Part shown: positions 58,348-64,000 of the stretch, one piece after another
Layout of the letters: each line of letters begins with the position of its first letter
Numbering within the stretch: position 1 is the stretch's first letter
DNA from: Nitrosomonas communis
GTDB taxonomy: Bacteria; Pseudomonadota; Gammaproteobacteria; Burkholderiales; Nitrosomonadaceae
DNA: 64,000 nucleotides
Assembly (NCBI RefSeq): GCF_900114745.1
Contig: NZ_FOUB01000002.1
Span: 1-64,000 of the forward strand
Direction of reading: 5' to 3'
Position numbers and translations under genes: made by a program
The notes under the pieces: generated by a model
The model's database searches: none
The model's input: only the letters and a program-made list of their open reading frames with translations
Told to the model about the DNA's origin: nothing

Positions 58348-58384
58348 AGTATAGTAAGGGCAACTTAGTTGCCCTTACTATACT
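58348..58384. repeat. Perfect 17-bp hairpin abutting the nrdA start codon
   Basis: AGTATAGTAAGGGCAAC (58348-58364) and GTTGCCCTTACTATACT (58368-58384) are perfect inverted copies with a TTA loop. The right arm ends one base before the ATG at 58386. The transcript would fold a strong stem just where a ribosome binding site should be; no Shine-Dalgarno motif is seen outside it. Confidence 0.8.
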
Positions 58385-58385
58385 T

Positions 58386-61247
58386 ATGCTTACAGCCGAC
58401 AGTGAAAATTTAAGCCCAGCACTGCAAAAAGATTTCTCCGAGATTTCTTCGGCGGTGGGGGTGCCATACGCGCAATACAAAGTGATACGCCGTAACGGCG
58501 CGGTAGTTGCTTTTGAGCCCAGCAAGATTTCTGTTGCCATGACCAAAGCCTTTATCGCAGTCGAGGGGGGGCAAGGGGCTGCGTCTGCACGGGTGCGTGA
58601 GGTGGTGGCGCGGTTGACTCAAGATGTAGTGGGAGCGTTGACGCGGCGTCAGCCTGAAGGTGGCACATTTCATATCGAGGATATTCAGGATCAAGTTGAG
58701 CTGGCGTTGATGCGCTCAGGCGAGCACGATGTGGCGCGCTCTTATGTGCTGTACCGTGAGGAGCGGGCGCGTGAACGGGCCAAGCAACAAGAAAAATTGG
58801 CTGCCGAGAAGCAGAGTCCTGTTTTGCATGTATTGGAAAATGATCGCAGAATACCTCTCGATATTGCGCGACTGACAGCGCTGATAGAAGCCGCTTGCGC
58901 GGATCTTGGTGAGGCAGTAGATAGCAGATTGATCTATAAATCCACGCTAAGAGATTTATATGATGGCGTGCCCGCGGAAGAAGTCAGAAAATCGCTTATT
59001 TTGTCGGCACGTTCCTTGATAGAAAAAGATCCTGCATATAGTTACGTTACAGCCAGGCTGTTATTACATACGATCCGTTTTGAGGTGCTAGGAGAAGATG
59101 TTATGCAGAAAGAGATGAAGTCTCGTTATGTAGAATATTTTCCAGGCTTTATCAAGCGAGGCATCGAGGCAGGATTGCTGGATGAGCGATTGGCGCAATT
59201 CGATTTGACGCGTCTGACAGAAGTACTGGATGCAGATCGTGACATGCAGTTTGGTTATCTGGGTTTACAGACGCTGTATGATCGCTATTTTTTGCATATC
59301 AATGAAAAACGTATCGAGCTGCCACAGGCTTTTTTCATGCGGGTAGCCATGGGGCTTGCGCTTAATGAAATCGATCGTGAGGTACGGGCCATCGAGTTCT
59401 ATCATGTGTTATCAAAATTTGATTTCATGAGTTCGACGCCGACGTTGTTCAATTCAGGTACGTGTCGTCCGCAGCTCTCTTCATGTTACTTGACTACCGT
59501 GCCCGATAGTCTGGATAGTATTTATGAAGCCATTAAGGAAAACGCCCTGCTTTCAAAGTTTGCGGGTGGGCTGGGTAATGACTGGACGCCAGTGCGGGCG
59601 ATGGGATCGCGCATCAAGGGAACCAATGGCAAATCACAAGGTGTGGTTCCTTTTCTTAAAGTAGTCTCTGATACCGCGGTAGCGGTCAATCAGGGCGGCA
59701 AACGTAAAGGAGCAGTATGTGCCTATTTGGAATGCTGGCACCTTGATATCGAGGAGTTTTTAGAGCTACGCAAAAACACCGGTGATGATCGTCGTCGTAC
59801 GCATGATATGAATACCGCTATCTGGGTGCCTGATTTGTTCATGAAAAGGGTGATGGAAGGGGGGGATTGGACACTGTTTTCCCCTTCGGACGTATCGGAT
59901 CTCCATGACAAGTATGGCAAAGTATTTGAGCAGGCCTATCTTGCTTACGAAAAAAAAGCAATCGAGGGTGAAATTACCTTGCATAGAAAGATCCCTGCTC
60001 AGCAAATATGGCGAAAAATGCTGACTATGTTGTTCGAGACAGGGCATCCGTGGATTACCTTTAAGGATCCATGCAACATACGCTCCCCTCAAAATCATGT
60101 CGGTGTGGTGCATAGTTCTAATCTTTGTACTGAAATTACGTTGAATACCAACGATCAGGAGATTGCTGTTTGCAATCTGGGGTCGATCAATTTACTAGGG
60201 CATATTAACGATGACAAGCTTGATATGGATAAACTCAAGCGGACGATTAGTACAGCAATGCGTATGCTTGATAATGTGATCGATATCAATTTCTATGCGG
60301 TTGCCAAAGCACGTAATGCCAATTTGAGACATCGTCCGGTTGGACTTGGCGTCATGGGATTCCAGGATTGTTTGTATAAGCTTGGCATTCCTTATTCTTC
60401 TGAAGAAGCGGTAGAATTTGCAGACCGATCAATGGAGGCTATCGCTTATAATGCTTATTGGTCTTCCACCGAATTAGCGGAAGAGCGCGGTTGTTATGCC
60501 TCCTATCGTGGCAGTTTGTGGGATCGTGGCATTCTGCCACAGGATTCTCTTGAGTTATTACGCGAAGAGCGTGGAAATTATGTTGAGGTAAATACTTCAA
60601 CCACTCTGCCATGGGATAAGCTGCGGGCGCGTATCAAGAAGCATGGTATGAGAAACTCGAATTGCCTGGCGATTGCACCGACTGCGACGATTTCCAATAT
60701 CGTCGGTGTTTCAGCGAGTATTGAGCCTACCTATCAGAATCTATACGTTAAATCCAATTTGTCTGGTGAGTTTACGATCGCCAATAAATGGCTGGTCAAT
60801 GATCTGAAGCAACGTGGTTTCTGGGATGAAGTGATGATTGCTGATCTCAAGTATTATGATGGTGCTGTCGGCAAAATAGACCGGATACCTACCACCATAC
60901 GCAATATGTATGCAACTGCTTTCGAAATGGATCCCCGCTGGTTAGTGGAGGCGGCTGCCAGGCGGCAGAAATGGATCGATCAGGCACAATCGCTCAATAT
61001 CTATATGGGGGCGGCTTCTGGTAAGAAGCTCGATGAGATTTATAAGCTTGCCTGGCTGCGGGGGCTCAAGACCACCTATTATTTACGTTCATTAGGTGCT
61101 ACGACCGCAGAAAAATCTACGGTGCATACCGGAACACTCAATGCCGTGCCAACCAGCGGTGGCATGGCGGCAGCAAGCGCTCAACAGATGACAGCAGAAA
61201 TCAAATATTGTGCAATTGATGATCCTGAATGTGAATCGTGCCAATGA
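58386..61247 (+). CDS. nrdA: Class Ia ribonucleoside-diphosphate reductase, alpha subunit
   Basis: 953 residues. An ATP-cone lies at about 31-130 (VIRRNGAVVAFEPSKISVAM), and a second, poorer cone-like segment at about 145-235, a layout known from Pseudomonas NrdA. The barrel has the substrate cysteine in GTCRPQLSSCYL, the thiyl cysteine region NLCTEI, and CNLGSIN. The C-terminal redox pair is CESCQ. It reduces ribonucleotides with NrdB. The ATG at 58386 gives an N-terminus of the expected length but has a hairpin in place of a normal binding site. Confidence 0.95.
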   Translation: MLTADSENLSPALQKDFSEISSAVGVPYAQYKVIRRNGAVVAFEPSKISVAMTKAFIAVEGGQGAASARVREVVARLTQDVVGALTRRQPEGGTFHIEDIQDQVELALMRSGEHDVARSYVLYREERARERAKQQEKLAAEKQSPVLHVLENDRRIPLDIARLTALIEAACADLGEAVDSRLIYKSTLRDLYDGVPAEEVRKSLILSARSLIEKDPAYSYVTARLLLHTIRFEVLGEDVMQKEMKSRYVEYFPGFIKRGIEAGLLDERLAQFDLTRLTEVLDADRDMQFGYLGLQTLYDRYFLHINEKRIELPQAFFMRVAMGLALNEIDREVRAIEFYHVLSKFDFMSSTPTLFNSGTCRPQLSSCYLTTVPDSLDSIYEAIKENALLSKFAGGLGNDWTPVRAMGSRIKGTNGKSQGVVPFLKVVSDTAVAVNQGGKRKGAVCAYLECWHLDIEEFLELRKNTGDDRRRTHDMNTAIWVPDLFMKRVMEGGDWTLFSPSDVSDLHDKYGKVFEQAYLAYEKKAIEGEITLHRKIPAQQIWRKMLTMLFETGHPWITFKDPCNIRSPQNHVGVVHSSNLCTEITLNTNDQEIAVCNLGSINLLGHINDDKLDMDKLKRTISTAMRMLDNVIDINFYAVAKARNANLRHRPVGLGVMGFQDCLYKLGIPYSSEEAVEFADRSMEAIAYNAYWSSTELAEERGCYASYRGSLWDRGILPQDSLELLREERGNYVEVNTSTTLPWDKLRARIKKHGMRNSNCLAIAPTATISNIVGVSASIEPTYQNLYVKSNLSGEFTIANKWLVNDLKQRGFWDEVMIADLKYYDGAVGKIDRIPTTIRNMYATAFEMDPRWLVEAAARRQKWIDQAQSLNIYMGAASGKKLDEIYKLAWLRGLKTTYYLRSLGATTAEKSTVHTGTLNAVPTSGGMAAASAQQMTAEIKYCAIDDPECESCQ

Positions 61248-61293
61248 TAATGAATGCAGGGATGCGACTATATAAAGATAAGGAGAAAAGATA

Positions 61294-62478
61294 ATGTTGA
61301 CATTTGATGATGAGCCACTGCAACCAGAAAGTATTCCCAAAAAAGGTCTGTTAAGTGGAATATCCGATTCCGTTTTGTATTCTCCTGCTGCAAGCAATCC
61401 AGCGACAGAACATCACCTTGAGACACCGAATGAGATACCGAACCAAAATGTAACAAAAAATGGCCGCATCTCGGTAGAAGATAAACGCATTATCAATTGC
61501 AAGGCCGATGTCAATCAGCTGGTTCCGTTCAAGTATAAATGGGCATGGGAAAAATATCTGTCAGCTTGCGCCAATCACTGGATGCCGCAGGAAATCAATA
61601 TGAGCCGTGATATCGCACTCTGGAAAGATCCTAATGGATTGACTGAAGATGAGCGTCGTGTCGTCAAGCGTAACCTTGGTTTTTTTGTGACAGCTGATTC
61701 ATTGGCAGCTAATAATATTGTGCTGGGTACTTATCGTCATATTACTAACCCTGAATGTCGTCAATATCTTTTGCGGCAGGCTTTTGAGGAAGCCATTCAT
61801 ACCCATGCCTACCAATATATCGTTGAATCACTCGGCCTGGATGAAGGTGAAGTTTTTAATGCGTATCATGAAATTGGGTCAATTCGCGATAAAGATGAAT
61901 TTTTGATTCCTTTCATTGATACATTGACGGATCCAAAATTTAAAACAGGCACATCAGAAACTGATCAGCAGTTGCTGAAGAGCCTGATTGTATTTGCCTG
62001 CATCATGGAAGGGCTGTTTTTCTATGTCGGATTCACACAAATTCTGGCACTGGGCAGGCAGAATAAAATGACAGGTGCTGCTGAACAATATCAGTATATT
62101 TTGCGTGATGAATCCATGCATTGCAATTTTGGCATTGATGTCATCAATCAGATCAAGCTGGAAAATCCTCATCTCTGGACGAAAGCGTTCCGCGAAGAAA
62201 TCAGTACTTTGATGCGGAGGGCAGTAGAGCTTGAATACCGCTATGCAGAAGACACGATGCCCCGTGGTGTACTGGGACTCAATGCATCCATGTTCAAAGA
62301 ATATTTGCGTTTCATAGCAAACCGTCGATGCCAGCAAATTGGCCTCGATACTCTTTTTTCAGACGCGAGCAATCCATTTCCATGGATGTCAGAAATGGTT
62401 GATCTAAAGAAAGAAAAGAATTTTTTTGAGACACGCGTCATTGAATATCAAACTGGTGGTGTATTGAGCTGGGATTAG
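61294..62478 (+). CDS. nrdB: Class Ia ribonucleoside-diphosphate reductase, beta subunit
   Basis: 394 residues. Di-iron ligands are in [34 protein letters not shown] and [12 protein letters not shown]; the radical Tyr lies in the HTHAYQY segment. The N-terminal 70 residues are variable. AAGGAG precedes the ATG. It makes the tyrosyl radical used by NrdA. It follows nrdA by 46 bp and ends before a hairpin. Confidence 0.95.
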   Translation: MLTFDDEPLQPESIPKKGLLSGISDSVLYSPAASNPATEHHLETPNEIPNQNVTKNGRISVEDKRIINCKADVNQLVPFKYKWAWEKYLSACANHWMPQEINMSRDIALWKDPNGLTEDERRVVKRNLGFFVTADSLAANNIVLGTYRHITNPECRQYLLRQAFEEAIHTHAYQYIVESLGLDEGEVFNAYHEIGSIRDKDEFLIPFIDTLTDPKFKTGTSETDQQLLKSLIVFACIMEGLFFYVGFTQILALGRQNKMTGAAEQYQYILRDESMHCNFGIDVINQIKLENPHLWTKAFREEISTLMRRAVELEYRYAEDTMPRGVLGLNASMFKEYLRFIANRRCQQIGLDTLFSDASNPFPWMSEMVDLKKEKNFFETRVIEYQTGGVLSWD

Positions 62479-62484
62479 CGTTGA

Positions 62485-62520
62485 CAGCAAATAAAAGTAA
62501 ATTTGCTGGATAGCGTTTTT
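62485..62520 (+). terminator. Terminator of the nrdAB operon
   Basis: CAGCAAAT (62485-62492) and ATTTGCTG (62501-62508) form an 8-bp stem, followed after a few bases by GCGTTTTT. It starts 7 bp after the nrdB stop. Confidence 0.6.
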
Positions 62521-62744
62521 GGAAGTTAAAGCTCTATAAGTTATAGATTCATTAACCATTTAGGATTAATAATTTAGGAGTAAGCGCAAAAAGCAATGAT
62601 GTAGCCACTTGTCTGCAAAGCACAAACAACTCTGAGTTATTCGAAAGAAATCTCAGAGAATAAGGCTCCGTGTGATGTAGGCATGATCGAATCTGAATTT
62701 TCAGAGATATTGATTATTTTGAAAATTAAGGATGCACGACACTC

Positions 62745-63956
62745 ATGCTAAGAAAAAAAATATTACCAAATCTCATACTTATACTTATAGTCAGTACAGC
62801 ACTGGCTTTCTTACCATCTACGACACAAGCACAGGAAACTTTAGAAAATAATAAAAAAGGCTATACCTCGGCAATAAAGAAGACTTTAGCTACTTCAAAT
62901 AAACGTTCAAATGATTTATGGGCACGCATCCGCAATGGATTTTCCCTTGCAACTATGCCAAGCCAGGAAGTACGCCATAACGAGAATCGTTTTGCCCGCC
63001 ACCAAAAGTATATCGATCAAATCGTTGAGCGAAGCAGGCGCTATCTATTCCATATTGTGGAAGAAGTGGAGCGGCGAGGCATGCCAATGGAAGTTGCACT
63101 GATTCCTATAATCGAAAGCGCTTTTGATCCATTAGCCTACTCTCCTAAGCATGCTTCGGGCCTTTGGCAGATTATTCCTTCTACTGGAAAAGCATTCGGT
63201 CTTGAACAAAACTGGTGGCATGATGAACGACGCGATGTCGTGGCCGCTACACGCGCTGCCTTGGACTATCTGCAGAGGCTTTATAAAATGTTTGGTGACT
63301 GGAAATTGACTTTAGCCGCATATAATTGTGGAGAGGGCATGCTGAAAAGATATATTGATGAAAATTATAAAGAAAAGGAACACATTAATTTTCGTGATCT
63401 TCAGTTACCCACTGAAACCAAAAACCATGTTGCTAAAATATTGGCTGTAAAGAATATTATTGCTAATCCAGAAAGTTTTGGTATCAAGCTAAAACCGCTT
63501 CCTAATCGACCCTATTTCGAACAAGTTGAATTTAATCAACAAATCGATGTGAAGTTGGTAGCCGAGCTGGCGGATGTAACGGAAAATGAATTTACTGCAC
63601 TTAATCCCGCATACCATCGACCCATTATCAAAATTGACGATTCGCCTCGTAAGCTTTTATTGCCAGTGAATAAGGCGAAAACTTTTGTGAATAATCTAGA
63701 AAATTACGATAAATCGCTCGTTTCATGGCGAATTTATCGGGTTAAGGAAGCGGAAAAAATGGCGGATTTATCTAATCGGTACGTCATTGATGTGGCTGAA
63801 CTTGCAGAGATCAATGGAATTGCTGAAAATGGCATTGTGAGGAAAGGGCAAATTTTATTAGTTCCTCGCAGCAAAAAGAGAAGTGAAGAAAAAAATTATC
63901 TGGTACAAAATAACGAGAATGGTAATAAGCATAATACCTTCTCACCATTGAATTAA
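62745..63956 (+). CDS. mltD: Membrane-bound lytic murein transglycosylase, MltD-like
   Basis: 403 residues with a Sec signal (MLRKKILPNLILILIVSTAL; no lipobox seen). The SLT domain (about 105-230) has the catalytic Glu124 in PIIESAFDP, then ASGLWQIIPSTGKAFGL and LTLAAYNCGEG. One LysM-like unit is near the end (WRIYRVKEAEKMADLSNRYV). It cleaves peptidoglycan to anhydro-muropeptides. MltD of E. coli has two LysM units and about 450 residues, so this one is shorter. Confidence 0.88.
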   Translation: MLRKKILPNLILILIVSTALAFLPSTTQAQETLENNKKGYTSAIKKTLATSNKRSNDLWARIRNGFSLATMPSQEVRHNENRFARHQKYIDQIVERSRRYLFHIVEEVERRGMPMEVALIPIIESAFDPLAYSPKHASGLWQIIPSTGKAFGLEQNWWHDERRDVVAATRAALDYLQRLYKMFGDWKLTLAAYNCGEGMLKRYIDENYKEKEHINFRDLQLPTETKNHVAKILAVKNIIANPESFGIKLKPLPNRPYFEQVEFNQQIDVKLVAELADVTENEFTALNPAYHRPIIKIDDSPRKLLLPVNKAKTFVNNLENYDKSLVSWRIYRVKEAEKMADLSNRYVIDVAELAEINGIAENGIVRKGQILLVPRSKKRSEEKNYLVQNNENGNKHNTFSPLN

Positions 63957-63968
63957 TCAGATTACTTA

Positions 63969-64000
63969 TTCTATTTCCAAATCAAAAAGCATTACGGCAA
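63969..64000. mobile_element. Left end of a second copy of the miniature element (partial)
   Basis: TTCTATTTCCAAATCAAAA, preceded by ACTTA, matches the left end and flank of the 58017-58116 element with two base changes. It is cut by the window edge. Confidence 0.65.

Larger units (their letters stand above)
57898..58385. other. Intergenic region before nrdA
   Basis: 490 bp between divergent genes. It holds a 100-bp MITE (58017-58116) and a perfect hairpin at the nrdA start (58348-58384). Between them is AT-rich sequence with the presumed nrdA promoter. I see no clear NrdR box pair. Confidence 0.45.

Noticed and set aside
1-64000. CRISPR arrays, prophage, toxin-antitoxin or defence islands
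   Set aside because: No regularly spaced repeats, integrase, phage structural genes or known defence genes were seen; nearly all genes are core metabolism.

Overview
The window looks like chromosomal DNA of a betaproteobacterial ammonia oxidiser, most likely Nitrosomonas or a close relative. Three things point there: a cytochrome P460 gene, a copC-copD operon whose upstream neighbour ends in a single membrane anchor (the amoE/amoD-copC-copD arrangement of these bacteria), and many c-type cytochromes. The amoCAB genes themselves would lie left of the window, so this placement is inference. No rRNA, tRNA or CRISPR array was seen.

Layout. 1-3.3 kb: end of a probable AmoD/AmoE protein, CopC, a CopD-cytochrome c-thioredoxin-like fusion and a His-rich periplasmic protein. 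3.6-4.35 kb: an IS5-family relic with intact target duplications. 4.4-9.5 kb: a CPA2 antiporter, a small periplasmic protein, about 1 kb of silent DNA, then an FtsH protease. 9.5-12 kb: a DUF3293 protein and two multihaem cytochromes. 12-18.5 kb: a frameshifted cysB facing the sulfate assimilation set cysI-cysH-cysD-cysN. 18.7-25.3 kb: a 1178-residue oxidoreductase that looks like a fusion of the two Nfn subunits, then the proton-translocating transhydrogenase (three pnt genes). 25.4-32.3 kb: a leftward iscR-sufA-sufB-sufC-sufD-sufS-sufU-nfu operon with two IscR-type operators over its promoter. 33.2-37.8 kb: aroK-aroB-dgt, an ankyrin protein and a Sel1 lipoprotein. 37.9-39.9 kb: a nitroreductase relic, cytochrome P460 and a redoxin. 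40-43 kb: gloB/yafS-rnhA-dnaQ. 43-54.3 kb: a class III aminotransferase, then the conserved ndk-rlmN-pilW-rodZ-ispG-hisS-yfgM-bamB-der block. 54.3-64 kb: an LplT-PlsC-Aas triple fusion, nrdA-nrdB and an MltD-like transglycosylase.

How the genes fit together. The sulfur genes reduce sulfate to sulfide through ATP sulfurylase, APS reductase and a sulfite reductase. No flavoprotein subunit (CysJ) is present, so the adjacent Nfn-like fusion and the transhydrogenase are plausible sources of reductant. The Suf operon follows after a shared terminator and supplies the Fe-S clusters these enzymes need. The copper genes, cytochromes c and P460 belong to the periplasmic copper and nitrogen-oxide chemistry of an ammonia oxidiser.

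Non-coding structure is rich for a core region: an IS5 relic, two miniature transposable elements with target duplications (one family recurs at the right edge), a 75-bp palindrome, and a perfect 17-bp hairpin that ends one base before the nrdA start codon. I did not find a clear new defence or mobile system. The best candidates for new biology are the Nfn-like fusion beside sulfite reductase, the double cysteine-motif CysI and the CopD triple fusion.
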